DNA of 64,000 nt, taken from contig CAYRNY010000017.1 in assembly GCA_964425755.1 (NCBI GenBank), positions 70,736 through 134,735 on the forward strand, read 5' to 3'. Positions 43,669 through 52,963 of the stretch are shown in pieces. Source of the DNA: CAYRNY01 sp964425755 (lineage in GTDB: Bacteria; Chloroflexota; Anaerolineae; Aggregatilineales; Aggregatilineaceae). The translations under genes and the position numbers were made by a program. Under the pieces are notes generated by a model, which was given only the letters and a program-made list of their open reading frames with translations, was not told where the DNA came from and made no database searches. Positions within the stretch are counted from its first letter, which is position 1. Every line of letters begins with the position of its first letter.

Positions 43669-43708
43669 GGTGTCCGTAAGCCGGTGATCAGTGACGACAG
43701 GAGGATCG

Positions 43709-45286
43709 ATGGCACGACGCACACGGCAGCCACCGCAGGCTGCGCAGCGCGCGACCACGCGCGTCAAGGCGCTGGACAGTGACGGGCGGATCGGCGGGTA
43801 CCTGGTCGTGTGGGGCGACCCGGATCGGCGCGATCTGCAGGGCGAATACTTCACGCCGGAGACCGATCTCGGCCTGGACTGGTTCCCGCGCCGCCCCGTG
43901 CTCTACCACCACGGGCTGGACGAGGACCTGGGGCCGGTGATGATCGGGCAGATCAAGGCGTTGCAGCCGGACGCCACCGGCGTGTGGGTCGAGGCGCAGC
44001 TTGACCGGCGCAATCGCTGGGCGCGCGCGGTGCTGGACCTGGTGCGGCGTGGCGTCCTGGGCTGGAGCAGCGGCAGCTTGCCGCACCTGGTCGAGGTGGC
44101 GGCGGACGGGCACATCCGGCGCTGGCCGGTGGTCGAGGGCAGCCTGACGCCCACGCCCGCCGAGCCGCGTTACACCGACGCGGTCGCCGTCAAGGCGGCG
44201 TTCGAGGCGCTGGGCCTGCCGACCGGCGTCCTGACCCCGCCGGCGCGCGGCGATCGTGATGCACATCCAACACAGGCGGATATGGGGGAAGGTGATACCA
44301 TGACGGACGGGACGGAACGGACACAGCAGGGCGCGATCAAACGGCTGCCGATCGCGCAGGAGACACGCACGCCGCAGGTCACGGTGAGCAGCAAGTACGC
44401 TGACCTGGACGCGGTGGATATGGCGTTCATGCACACGTGGCTCAGCCGCACCGGGCACTGGACGCCCACCAGCGCGTTCATGCGCGAGCTGGCGCACAAA
44501 GCCTACCGGGCGGTCGAGCAGGGCGCGCTCGATCAGGGGGCGGTGCGCGCGCTGCCGGTCAAGGCCGACGAGCTGATGCACACGGATAACACGGGCTACG
44601 GCTCGGAGTGGGTGCCGGATATCTGGTCCACCGAACTATGGCGCAAGGCGCGCGCGGAGAACGTGGTCCTGCCGTTGTTCCGCGTGCTGGAGATGCCCTC
44701 GAACCCGTTTGAGCTGCCGATCTCCGGCACCGATCCGACGGTGTACTACGTGCCGGAAACACAGGACGAGGACGAGCTCACGCTGGGCAGCGCCAACCCG
44801 ATCCCCGACAGCCAGATCGGGAGCGGCAAGGTCACGCTGGCGGCGAAGAAGCTCGCGCTGCGCGTCGGGTTTTCGGCGGAACTGGCGGAAGATGCCGCGC
44901 TGCCGTTGATCCCGCTGTACCGCGAGCAGGCCCTACGCGTGATGGCCGAGGCGATCGACCACGTGCTGCTGAACGGCGACACCGAAACCGGCGCGACCGG
45001 CAACATCAACAGCGACGACGCCGCGCCGCCCACGACCGCGAAATATCTCGCGTTCGACGGCATCCGCAAGCTGCCGCTGGTGACGAACACGGCCAACGCG
45101 CACGACGCCGCCGGCGCGCCCAGCGTGGCGCTGATGCGGACCACGCGCTTCCTGATGCCGCCGCGCTACGCCCTCAAGCCGAATCAATGCGCGTGGATCG
45201 TCGATAGCCGACAGAACACATGCACAGTTGCAAAGGTTCAACCTAATTGCGCTTGCTTCGCGAGACATCATTTTGACGCAAACTGA
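43709..45286 (+). pseudogene. HK97-type prohead protease-major capsid fusion, 3'-truncated
   Basis: AGGAGG lies directly upstream of the ATG. Residues about 1-165 are an HK97 prohead protease: IGGYLVVWGDPDRRDLQGEYF, PVLYHHGLDEDLG (His), GVLGWSSGSLPHLV (Ser), RWPVVEGSLTPTPAEPR. From about 200 the major capsid begins (PSNPFELPISGTDPTVYYVPE, KLALRVGFSAELAED, AEAIDHVLLNGD, ALKPNQCAWIVDS). The homology stops there, at about 45,210; the rest (RQNTCTVAKVQ...) reads as unrelated AT-richer DNA to a chance stop, and no C-terminal capsid domain remains. No portal, terminase or tail gene is in the window. Either a remnant prophage or a domesticated shell gene that was cut by a later insertion or rearrangement. 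Confidence 0.8.
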
Positions 45287-45378
45287 ATTTGATCACGATC
45301 AAAGTCTCAAGCTAACGCAAATCCTGCAGAAGTGGATATGCACAGATAAGTAGATGGATACCTATGGGGAGAGAAGAA

Positions 45379-45615
45379 ATGCCTGAAGAAAAGCAGGAAC
45401 GTTTGGCAGAAATTTCAAGGCGCGTAAGAACCTACAAGCGTGCCAAGGACGAGGGATGCTTCTTTTCATGGATGGATGTCACAGATGATGTGGCATTCTT
45501 ATGGGATCTTTTGGTTGAACACGAAATAATCCAGAGAGATCATGGTTCTATTCATTCCAGCGTATTTCGTGGACGGATACAAAATGTATGCAAAGCCTCA
45601 AATCAACACCGCTAG
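45379..45615 (+). CDS. Small protein of unknown function
   Basis: 78 residues from MPEEKQERL; GGGGAGAGAAG precedes this ATG and an in-frame upstream ATG (45364) is less well placed. N-terminal helix rich in charge (EEKQERLAEISRRVRTYKRAKDEG), then WMDVTDDVAFLWDLLVEHEII. Not recognised. It lies just past the GC boundary and may be a fragment of a mobile element. Confidence 0.35.
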   Translation: MPEEKQERLAEISRRVRTYKRAKDEGCFFSWMDVTDDVAFLWDLLVEHEIIQRDHGSIHSSVFRGRIQNVCKASNQHR

Positions 45616-45723
45616 ACGGAAAGGCTGGGGATTTCTTCAGCAGCAAACGCGTCGGGCTATGCGGACCAGTGCTTTCCGAAAAGGTATGCTCAGTGGGAGA
45701 GATTCAGTCTGATTTAGGTCAGG

Positions 45724-46020
45724 ATGCTTCCTCTGAATCTCGCGTTCAATAACTTGCATACAGATGGGCCCCATAGGGGCCTTTTTGACAGCTCCGTATT
45801 TGAGCAACTGGCGTATGCCGCGCGCCACATGATCCTAGAGAATTACGTCGGAATGCTACTTCCAGACAATCCTGTTTCCAACATCACACCGACCAAATGC
45901 GAACGTAATGAAGAGATTCGTCTACGGCACCAACAAGGTGAAACGTTGGTAAGCATTGCAGAACTATTGGGGATTTCAGAAAATCGGGTTTGGCAAATCG
46001 TGCATGGGCGGCGGAAGTGA
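45724..46020 (+). CDS. Small HTH protein (sigma-70 region 4-like)
   Basis: 98 residues in the open frame. The C-terminal 40 residues, ERNEEIRLRHQQGETLVSIAELLGISENRVWQIVHGRRK, form a sigma-region-4-like helix-turn-helix. A hairpin with a T-run (45767-45786) lies inside the 5' part of the frame, so the real start may be downstream, at about 45829 or 45853. Role: perhaps a DNA-binding regulator or part of a mobile element. A decayed relative lies at 46102-46239. Confidence 0.45.
   Translation: MLPLNLAFNNLHTDGPHRGLFDSSVFEQLAYAARHMILENYVGMLLPDNPVSNITPTKCERNEEIRLRHQQGETLVSIAELLGISENRVWQIVHGRRK
45767..45786 (+). terminator. Terminator-like hairpin
   Basis: GGCCCC-ATA-GGGGCC followed by TTTTT. It lies within the open frame of the small HTH protein and would block transcription from upstream, so that gene probably has its start and promoter after it. 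Confidence 0.55.
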
Positions 46021-46101
46021 GCAATACAGGGCTGTTCCGCCTCAAGAGAACTAAATCTCCACGGATTAATTTTGATGGATATGCGTTCGAATCGCTGATC
46101 A

Positions 46102-46239
46102 CCTGGTGCCGAGAAGGCGGAACGCATCGCGGAAATCCGCGCCTGATATAAGCAACGTCGGACAGTTGTTGAGTTGACTGCGCAGTTGAATATTCGCCAG
46201 GAGCGCGTGTCCAAGTCTATCTGCGAAGAACGACGGTGA
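46102..46239 (+). pseudogene. Decayed small HTH gene (in-frame stop)
   Basis: Translating plus-frame from 46102 gives PGAEKAERIAEIRA, a TGA stop, then YKQRRTVVELTAQLNIRQERVSK and CEERR. The pattern (IAEIRAxYxQxxTVxELAxxLxIxxxRVxxI) matches the same HTH class as the gene just upstream, so this is a broken copy. Confidence 0.35.
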
Positions 46240-46285
46240 CTACACTGATCACAGTCTTCCTGCGAGAACTAGAAGTGCCAACAAG

Positions 46286-47305
46286 TTATATCAGGTCTTC
46301 TAACATAAATTGCTCATTCTGGATGATCAACTCATCGTCAAGGTACAAATCGGTATTCCGGCAACAGATGTCAAAGTGAGCCTCTGAGACGTTTTGGCCA
46401 CCCAGTCCTGAATACGGCGCCGGGGCTTGGAAAATATTGCGACCAATTGCAACCAATACAGTTCCGTATAGTGACTCCGAATCCATGCCCACATGTCCCC
46501 AATCGGCGCGATCATCGATTCCCCAACCTGCGTGTGCAAACCGGAAAGCACCCTCATCGCCCGCGCGTTCCAGGTGTGCTTGCAACAGGTAGGCGTCAGA
46601 GCCCCCATCGATCTTGACAATCTTGCCGCACTCGATTGTCAATTCCACGCGGGATGTCGCATGCCGCCACATGCCGAGCAACACGTCACCGGGCTCGACG
46701 ACATATTTGCCTTCGGCGCTATCTTCAAGTGGCGCACATGTCACCAATCCGGAAGGCCAATGGTCCCAGCGACCGGGTTCGTCAGCGATTCCGCACTGAT
46801 ACATGGCCTCGCGCCCATCCTTACGCAGTAGATAATCTGAACCACTCTTTGATACAACATGGATTTCCTTTGCTTCCTGCAGCCGTTGGGCGCCAGCCAA
46901 TCCGCGGCGCCGGATGTCCTCGTTGGGCAGCATACGCAATAATACCTCTAGTGGCTCCTGGACCATTAGCACACGCGCACCGGCTTCAAGCGCCAGATTG
47001 TGGGTATGGGTATACATCCAAGAACCGATTCCGCGCGGCAGCATGCTCATGCCTAGGATCAAATCGGCATTCTGCCACGCAGCCTGCACAAGGGCATCCT
47101 CGAATTTCTGATCCCCTTGTGACGTCAAAATATATGCGTTGGCCCCCAGGCTGCGCGCTGCAGCGAACGCTGCCGGAGGATACTGTGGATGTGGAAAACG
47201 AGGGTCGGTGAAGATTAGGACCGTTTCCCCTTCCATGACTTTGCAGAGCCGCAACTCTTTTTGAAATGCGGCCACCAGATCGGCACTGGCTAATGCGTCA
47301 TTCAT
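46286..47305 (-). CDS. NicX/M29-like metalloenzyme
   Basis: 339 residues; GAGGAG 8 bases before the ATG. Sequence features match the 2,5-dihydroxypyridine 5,6-dioxygenase (NicX)/aminopeptidase-T-like fold: GLVTCAPLEDSAEGKYVV, DVLLGMWRHATSRVELTIE, FRFAHAGWGIDDRADWGHVG and NVSEAHFDICCRNTDLYLDD. E176, H258, H310 and D312 sit at spacing close to the Fe(II) ligands of NicX. NicX opens the pyridine ring in nicotinate breakdown; related proteins act as peptidases or have unknown substrates. It is the last gene of the LacI-regulated transporter operon, so it likely acts on the imported compound. Confidence 0.7.
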   Translation of the reverse strand: MNDALASADLVAAFQKELRLCKVMEGETVLIFTDPRFPHPQYPPAAFAAARSLGANAYILTSQGDQKFEDALVQAAWQNADLILGMSMLPRGIGSWMYTHTHNLALEAGARVLMVQEPLEVLLRMLPNEDIRRRGLAGAQRLQEAKEIHVVSKSGSDYLLRKDGREAMYQCGIADEPGRWDHWPSGLVTCAPLEDSAEGKYVVEPGDVLLGMWRHATSRVELTIECGKIVKIDGGSDAYLLQAHLERAGDEGAFRFAHAGWGIDDRADWGHVGMDSESLYGTVLVAIGRNIFQAPAPYSGLGGQNVSEAHFDICCRNTDLYLDDELIIQNEQFMLEDLI

Positions 47306-47343
47306 TGGGACATCTCCTCAAAATATCTGTAAGTTTGCTGTAG

Positions 47344-48354
47344 TTACACACCTGCGGATCCTTCGATCTGCCATCCGGTCGCGGCCAGCTCTTCCGCCCT
47401 CCAGCAGCGTGCCCAGTGGTTTGGTTGCACTTGGCGTAGGGTCTGTGGTTCTTCAGCACAATGTTGTTGTGCGAAAGGACAGCGCCCGTATAGTTTGCAG
47501 CCGATGAAATCCGCTTGGCGTTGGACCGCCTCGCCGCTCAACGTTCCACGGCGTTCCATCTGTCGGCGATCGGCGCGCCCTATCAGGGTCGCCGCGAGCA
47601 GTGCACGCGTGTAAGGATGATGGGGTGTATCAAACACGGCGTCTTTGGGACCAGTTTCGACCACCTGGCCCAGATACATCACATAGACGCGATCAGCGAC
47701 GTAGCGCACGACACGCAGATCATGAGAGACAAACACAAAACTGGTGTTGCTCTCTTGTTGTATCTGCTGCAAGAGGTTGATGATCTGCCCCTGGATCGAC
47801 ATGTCTAGGGCTGCCGTAGGTTCATCGAGGAACACGAACGCTGGCTCCGGAGCCAGCGCGCGCGCGAGTGCGACGCGCTGCAACTGTCCCCCACTCATCT
47901 CATATGGGTATAGTGCCACAAATCGTTCGTCGAGATGCACCTGTTCGAGCAGTTCGATTACACGCTGGTGTTTATCCGTTTCACTCATATCCTCCATCAG
48001 GCGCAATACATCGAGCAACGTCTGCCCGATGGTCATCATAGGGTTGAACGACGTGGCAGGGTTCTGGAAAACCATCTGCAATTTCTTCCTCAATGGCCGG
48101 AACTCACGTTCGTTCAGCTCTTGAATTTCCTGATTCTCAAACAGCATCGTGCCGGAGTCGAGTTCATGGAGATGCAGGATCGCGCGCCCGATGGTTGATT
48201 TGCCCGATCCGCTTTCGCCCACCAGGCCAACCGTTTCGCCGCGTTGCACTGAAAGTGTGACGTTGTCGACCGCAGTCATGCGTACCTGTCGCAAGCTCCG
48301 GCGTCGTATCTTGAAAGTCTTGACTGCATCTCTCACTTCGAGTAATTCGTTCAT
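47344..48354 (-). CDS. Dipeptide/oligopeptide ABC ATP-binding protein (DppF-like)
   Basis: 336 residues from MNELLEVRD; the ATG overlaps the stop of the upstream ATPase gene (TAATG). Walker A GESGSGKST, Q-loop MVFQNP, signature MSGGQLQRVALARAL, Walker B FVFLDEP, H-loop VSHDLR, and the Cys-containing C-terminal oligo_HPY tail (LYGRCPFAQQHCAEE). It powers import with the DppD-like partner. Substrate of the system is not known; the class imports peptides, nickel, opines or sugars. Confidence 0.88.
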   Translation of the reverse strand: MNELLEVRDAVKTFKIRRRSLRQVRMTAVDNVTLSVQRGETVGLVGESGSGKSTIGRAILHLHELDSGTMLFENQEIQELNEREFRPLRKKLQMVFQNPATSFNPMMTIGQTLLDVLRLMEDMSETDKHQRVIELLEQVHLDERFVALYPYEMSGGQLQRVALARALAPEPAFVFLDEPTAALDMSIQGQIINLLQQIQQESNTSFVFVSHDLRVVRYVADRVYVMYLGQVVETGPKDAVFDTPHHPYTRALLAATLIGRADRRQMERRGTLSGEAVQRQADFIGCKLYGRCPFAQQHCAEEPQTLRQVQPNHWARCWRAEELAATGWQIEGSAGV

Positions 48355-49313
48355 TACACATCTTCCGCGAAGTGACAAGCTGAGTAGTGTCCGGGTTCAA
48401 TTTCAATCATGGGTGGCGGAACATGATGGCAAATATCCTCGACGCGCGGACAACGTGAGGCAAAGCCACAACCGGACCACTGCTCGCGCAGATCTGGCAC
48501 ACGTCCTGGGATGGTAGGCATGTGCTCGCTTTCCATATCAGTGAAGCAAGCCAGCAACAACACGGTGTAAGGGTTTGCCGGATTGTTCAGCACCTGATCC
48601 ACAGTCCCGACCTCCATCACCACGCCAGCATACATGACAACCACATGATCACATACTGCAGACACAAGCGCCATGTCATGAGAGATCAACACAAGCGTTG
48701 CTTCGAGTTGTTCTACGACATCTTGTATCAAATCGAGCACCTGCACCTGGATTGTCACATCGAGACCGCTGGTTGGTTCGTCCGCGATCAGCAGTTCTGG
48801 ACTGGAAACCAACGCCATGGCGACCATCGCGCGTTGCGCCATACCTCCACTATACTCAAAGGGAAAGTTCCGCGCGCGGTCTTCCGGTTCAGGGATGCCC
48901 ATAGCGTCCAGAACTTCAACCGCCTTGCGCCAAGCTTCCTTTTTGTTGCTGCGGGAATGGTGCCGGTAGACGTTGGCAATCTGCTGCCCAACCGTGAACA
49001 AGGGATTAAGAGATGCGGACGCGTTTTGAAAGATCATGCAAATCTGCGAACCACGTATGCGACGCATCTCTCGTTCATCCAGTTCCAGTAAATCGGTGCC
49101 GTTATAGATAATCTCGCCATCGGTGATGCGCGCAGTACGACCAAGCAAGCGCAACGTGCTCAGCGCGGTCACGGATTTACCTGACCCACTTTCGCCGACA
49201 ACTGCAGTTCGCGAACCCCGCAGGATCTGCAAATTTACCCCGCGTAGGGCGTATACTGTGTCTTGTCCGACAGAAAACTCAAGTCGGAGATCGCGAATGT
49301 CGAGTAGTGTCAT
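48354..49313 (-). CDS. Dipeptide/oligopeptide ABC ATP-binding protein (DppD-like)
   Basis: 319 residues from MTLLDIRD; the ATG overlaps the permease stop (ATGA), so coupled translation is likely. Walker A GESGSGKSV, Q-loop MIFQNASASL, signature YSGGMAQRAMVAMAL, Walker B LLIADEP, H-loop ISHDMA, C-terminal tail with CGFASRCPRVEDICHHV. Pairs with the DppF-like ATPase downstream to drive the permeases. Confidence 0.88.
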   Translation of the reverse strand: MTLLDIRDLRLEFSVGQDTVYALRGVNLQILRGSRTAVVGESGSGKSVTALSTLRLLGRTARITDGEIIYNGTDLLELDEREMRRIRGSQICMIFQNASASLNPLFTVGQQIANVYRHHSRSNKKEAWRKAVEVLDAMGIPEPEDRARNFPFEYSGGMAQRAMVAMALVSSPELLIADEPTSGLDVTIQVQVLDLIQDVVEQLEATLVLISHDMALVSAVCDHVVVMYAGVVMEVGTVDQVLNNPANPYTVLLLACFTDMESEHMPTIPGRVPDLREQWSGCGFASRCPRVEDICHHVPPPMIEIEPGHYSACHFAEDV

Positions 49314-50185
49314 GCGCGCCGTACCACCAATGCTTTTAGTAAATCGCTGATGTTGTTCAAGACCCATACCGAAAAGAACAAGGCCAGCCCGGGGAAAACC
49401 GACGGCCACCAGATCCCAAAAACTACATAGTTTGCCCCGAGCTGGATCATCGATCCCCACTCTGGTGTAGGAATCTCTACGCCCAGTCCAATGAAGCTCA
49501 ACCCGGCGATCATCTGGACGGCATAGGCAGCACTCAACGGTAATTGTGAAAAGACGGGCACGAGTGCGTTTGGGATGACGTGGCGAAACACAATTGTATT
49601 GGGCTTATTTCCCGCAACCTTGGCCGCATGAACGAAATCAGCTTCCCGCAGCGGGACAACAACGCTGCGAACCATCTTGCTGTAGACCGGGATATTGTAG
49701 AACGCGATAATTAGCACCACATTGGTCAGGGTGTTGCCCGCTGCCGCCAACACCGCCATCCCGAACAGAATCTGCGGAAAGCCTTGAAAAACCTCGGTGA
49801 TCCGCGTGATTACATTGTCTAACCACCCACCGTAATAACCCGACAAAGCCCCTAGCGGAACGCCGATCACTACACCGATCACGACCGAACTCAACGCCAA
49901 TGCAAAATCTGTTCGGATGGCGAAAATTGTCCGCGAAAAGATGTCCATTCCATCGCGATCGGTGCCGAACCAGTGTTCCATCGAGGGTTCTTGTAAGGTG
50001 TTCTTTGGGTGCGGCTGCTCAGGATTCGCCAGGGGTAATAAAGGCGCTAACATACCCAACAGGATGAATACACCAAGCAAGCCGAAATTAAGGTATACGC
50101 GCCATGCGCCGTGTGTCTCGACCAGCCGGCGAAATATCGATGGGCGTCTAATGGTTGTAGGTCTGGTTCGGGCCGGTGCAGTCAT
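49310..50185 (-). CDS. Dipeptide-type ABC permease (DppC-like)
   Basis: 291 residues. About six transmembrane segments follow an N-terminal helix (LNFGLLGVFILLGMLAPLL). The EAA-loop VVPLREADFVHAAKVAG contacts the ATPase. Typical of the BinDP permease family. It overlaps the ATPase gene by four bases and follows the DppB-like gene by eight. Confidence 0.88.
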   Translation of the reverse strand: MTAPARTRPTTIRRPSIFRRLVETHGAWRVYLNFGLLGVFILLGMLAPLLPLANPEQPHPKNTLQEPSMEHWFGTDRDGMDIFSRTIFAIRTDFALALSSVVIGVVIGVPLGALSGYYGGWLDNVITRITEVFQGFPQILFGMAVLAAAGNTLTNVVLIIAFYNIPVYSKMVRSVVVPLREADFVHAAKVAGNKPNTIVFRHVIPNALVPVFSQLPLSAAYAVQMIAGLSFIGLGVEIPTPEWGSMIQLGANYVVFGIWWPSVFPGLALFFSVWVLNNISDLLKALVVRRA

Positions 50186-50193
50186 GGTCAGTT

Positions 50194-51222
50194 CTACTCA
50201 GAAACCCTTATGCGCGGGTCAATTAACGCAGCGATGATATCCGCTAGCAGATACACAAACAGGTAAAACCCAGCGCTCAGCAGCACGACGCCCATGATCG
50301 GTTCGTAGTCTGAATGGTTCATCGCGTCGACAGCATATAGCCCCAGTCCGGGCCAAGTAAAGATTACCTCTACCAACACCGTACCGCTCAGCAGGTAACC
50401 ATACGTCATGGCAATCATCGTGATAACTGGCGCGAGCATATTTTTTAAGGTATAGCGCCAGATGATGCTATTGGGTAGGCCGAATGCGCGCGCAGCCCGA
50501 ATGTAATCGCTTTCCATGATCTCTTCGGTTTTGTTGCGCGTAATTTGGAGCGTGCTGGGGCTTGTTGTTATAGCCAGAGTCAGCGCGGGTAGCACAAGAT
50601 GTTTTGACGCTGAGACAAATGCGTTCCAGTCGCCGTCCAGGGCCGAATCAATGGTGAGCCAGCCGGTCACGTATGGCACGCCCCGGAACTCACGATCAAT
50701 ACGGCCGAGCGGTGAAGGCAGCCAATGCAATTCAGCGAAGAATACATAGATTAGAAGTAGTCCGAGCCAGAAGCTCGGCATGGATACTCCTGCGCGTGCT
50801 ACCATGCTCGCGAAGCGCGCGAAGGGACCATCTTTCTGGGCTCCCGCCAAGATTCCCGCAGGAACAGCCCAGATTACCCCAAACAACAGCGCAAATGTAG
50901 AAAGTTCCAGAGTGGCGGGAAGTCGCGAGCGCACATCCTCCATGACCGGGTTGTACGAATAGCGCGATACGCCCAGATCACCCTGCAGTAGATTCGCCAG
51001 ATAGTTCGCGTACTGTACATAGATTGGTTCATCCAGCCCCAAATCAGCGCGCATGTTGTCGAGCATCTCTTGTGTGTGCCGGGGGCCGACAAGCAGATAA
51101 ACTGGATTGCCGATAAACCGCGTCACCGAAAATGTGATCATCGAAACCAAAAGCAGGGATATGATGAGAATTCCCAGCCGCTTGAGCACATACCAACCCC
51201 AGGCTTGCAATGATTTGAGCAT
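50194..51222 (-). CDS. Dipeptide-type ABC permease (DppB-like)
   Basis: 342 residues; the N-terminal cytoplasmic helix and first TM (KRLGILIISLLLVSMITFSVTRFIG) and the GNPVYLLVGPRHTQEMLDNMRADLGLD region are typical of DppB/OppB. EAA-loop: TEEIMESDYIRAARAFGLP. Forms the inner-membrane channel with the DppC-like protein. Confidence 0.88.
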   Translation of the reverse strand: MLKSLQAWGWYVLKRLGILIISLLLVSMITFSVTRFIGNPVYLLVGPRHTQEMLDNMRADLGLDEPIYVQYANYLANLLQGDLGVSRYSYNPVMEDVRSRLPATLELSTFALLFGVIWAVPAGILAGAQKDGPFARFASMVARAGVSMPSFWLGLLLIYVFFAELHWLPSPLGRIDREFRGVPYVTGWLTIDSALDGDWNAFVSASKHLVLPALTLAITTSPSTLQITRNKTEEIMESDYIRAARAFGLPNSIIWRYTLKNMLAPVITMIAMTYGYLLSGTVLVEVIFTWPGLGLYAVDAMNHSDYEPIMGVVLLSAGFYLFVYLLADIIAALIDPRIRVSE

Positions 51223-51273
51223 GATTGGCTTCTGTTATGGTTCCTGATATCAATGGCTCGGCTAAACAGGGTT

Positions 51274-51307
51274 GTCCTCTCCGGTGATTCTATCTCCCGG
51301 AGAGGAC
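51274..51307 (-). promoter_or_regulatory. Intercistronic hairpin between binding-protein and permease genes
   Basis: GTCCTCTCCGG (51274-51284) and CCGGAGAGGAC (51297-51307) form a perfect 11-bp stem with a 12-base loop, in the 102-base gap between the binding-protein and permease genes. It would protect the upstream mRNA or reduce read-through, so that the binding protein is made in excess. No T-run. Confidence 0.65.
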
Positions 51308-51324
51308 TCGTGCTGAACATTGTC

Positions 51325-52920
51325 TTATTCTTCGCGATAGAGTGGGTAATACCACAGGAGATTGTCTGGCAACTGGACGTAGCCCTTGATATCGTCGCGC
51401 ATCGCAATCTCGAAGGGCATTTCAGCCACATACATGGCGGGGGCGTCATCAATCAAGATGCGCTGGTATTCCGCGGCCAGTTCGGCTTTACGCTCGGGAT
51501 CGAGCGTGGCGGAGAGTTCCTCGATCACGGCATCCAGTTCGGCATTGCTGTACCCCATCCAGTTCGCGACGCCTTCAGTGTGGAAGAATAGCTGGCCCGT
51601 ATAGCCGGGATCATCCACATACCATAGCAGATCGCGCATCCATGCCTGGTGCTCCAGCGTGCCTAATTGCTCGGCAAATACGGCTGATGCCTGTCGGTTG
51701 ATCGTCATATCGACGCCGATTTGCGCGAAGGCATCCTTCAGGATAATCGCGATCTGTTCCTGGACTGCGGCACCCTGAGAGATATCGAGCGTGAACTCGA
51801 AACCATCGGGATAGCCTGCTTCTTCGAGCAAGGCGCGTGCCTGGTCCAGGTCGTAGCTGTAGGGCCACAAGCTGCTGTCATGGTACTGTCCCTGTACAGG
51901 GATCGGCCCCGCAGACACGAGGCCGTTGCCTCGAAAGACACCCTCGATGATATCCTCATAAGGCACCGCGTAGCTCAATGCCTGCCGCACCAGTTTGTTA
52001 TCAAACGGTTCCTCATTGACATTGAAGCCGAGGATCATCTGGTTGCGTGTGGGGATGGAGAGGACGTTAACACCTGGCGCGCCGCGTAGCAGGTTCAGTT
52101 CGTCGGCGCTCAAGTCTACGGCGATATCAACTTCGCCTTGTTGCAACAACAGCGCCCGGTCAGCTGAGGAGGGCACAATCCGCAGGATCACTTGATCGAA
52201 ATAAGCTTTGCCATCCCAGTAATCCGGGTTAGCGCGCAAGACCATCTCTACGCCTGCTTCCCAGCTTTCGACATAAAACTCGCCAGAGCCAATGTCGTTT
52301 TTGGCAAGCCAGCGCGTGGCCCAGGGATCGTCGTCCTCAGCGTGAGCTTCTGCTTCTTGTGCGTCCATTGGGGCCTGTGATTGATCGCGAAACAGATAGA
52401 AGAACCATGGACTAGGAGCCGAAAAATGGACGGTGACCTCATAGTCACCGGTTTTTTCGGCGCGGTCAATGTTGGCCGTTTCTACATTCCAAAGTGTGCC
52501 CGACTCAGTGCCATAAGCACGTTCGAACCAGTACATGAAGTCATCAGCAGTGACCTCACGCCCGGTCTTCGGAAACACGGCCCCCTCACGAATCTTCAAT
52601 ACAATCGACGTCTGATCCTCGGACCATACCCAGGACTCGACCGCTGCGCCCTCGATGGTGCTGATATCGGTTAGGCTATAGCCTTCGCCGGTGTCATACC
52701 AGGCATAACGGAAGAATTGATCGTACACGTTGTAGTTGACTTCGTTCGAACGTTGGAAGCGAGAGAATGGCGGATCCAATGTTTCGATGTCACCTGAGAT
52801 TGCGATCGTCAATACGTTTTCACCGTCTTGCGCCTGTGCCATACCAGGGAATGCAGCGATCAGTACGATGAGCACAACGAAGATCGGCACACCGAAGTGC
52901 ATAATTTTGCGGTTCATCAT
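51325..52920 (-). CDS. Dipeptide-type ABC substrate-binding protein (SBP family 5)
   Basis: 531 residues. Signal peptide MMNRKIMHFGVPIFVVLIVL then IAAFPGMAQAQ. Core family-5 features: VLTIAISGDIETLDPPFSRF, AVESWVWSEDQTSIVLKIREGAVFPKTGREVTADDFMYWFERA, LRANPDYWDGKAYFDQVILRIVPSSADRALLLQQGEVDIAVDL. Binds the ligand outside the cell and delivers it to the DppBC-like channel. The ligand is unknown; family 5 proteins bind peptides, nickel, opines and oligosaccharides. Confidence 0.88.
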   Translation of the reverse strand: MMNRKIMHFGVPIFVVLIVLIAAFPGMAQAQDGENVLTIAISGDIETLDPPFSRFQRSNEVNYNVYDQFFRYAWYDTGEGYSLTDISTIEGAAVESWVWSEDQTSIVLKIREGAVFPKTGREVTADDFMYWFERAYGTESGTLWNVETANIDRAEKTGDYEVTVHFSAPSPWFFYLFRDQSQAPMDAQEAEAHAEDDDPWATRWLAKNDIGSGEFYVESWEAGVEMVLRANPDYWDGKAYFDQVILRIVPSSADRALLLQQGEVDIAVDLSADELNLLRGAPGVNVLSIPTRNQMILGFNVNEEPFDNKLVRQALSYAVPYEDIIEGVFRGNGLVSAGPIPVQGQYHDSSLWPYSYDLDQARALLEEAGYPDGFEFTLDISQGAAVQEQIAIILKDAFAQIGVDMTINRQASAVFAEQLGTLEHQAWMRDLLWYVDDPGYTGQLFFHTEGVANWMGYSNAELDAVIEELSATLDPERKAELAAEYQRILIDDAPAMYVAEMPFEIAMRDDIKGYVQLPDNLLWYYPLYREE

Positions 52921-52963
52921 AATCCTTACTCCAAAGGTCTAATTGAGATGCGATGCGGAATGA

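Larger units (their letters stand above)
43190..43708. other. Intergenic region upstream of the capsid fusion
   Basis: About 520 bases without a supported gene. It holds copy B of the dispersed hairpin repeat (43398-43455) and a TATAAT at 43663-43668, about 40 bases before the start at 43709. Nothing else is recognised. Confidence 0.45.

Noticed and set aside
43190..43708. tRNA or attachment site to explain the capsid gene insertion
   Set aside because: No tRNA-like cloverleaf or T-loop motif was found; the only structure is the dispersed hairpin repeat.
43691..43708. GTG start at 43691 for the capsid fusion
   Set aside because: It would place AGGAGG inside the coding frame; the ATG at 43709 is directly after it.
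45637..45828. A 63-residue minus-strand frame (MARGIRQLLKYGAVKKAPMG...)
   Set aside because: It runs through the terminator-like hairpin at 45767-45786, has no RBS and no recognisable motif.
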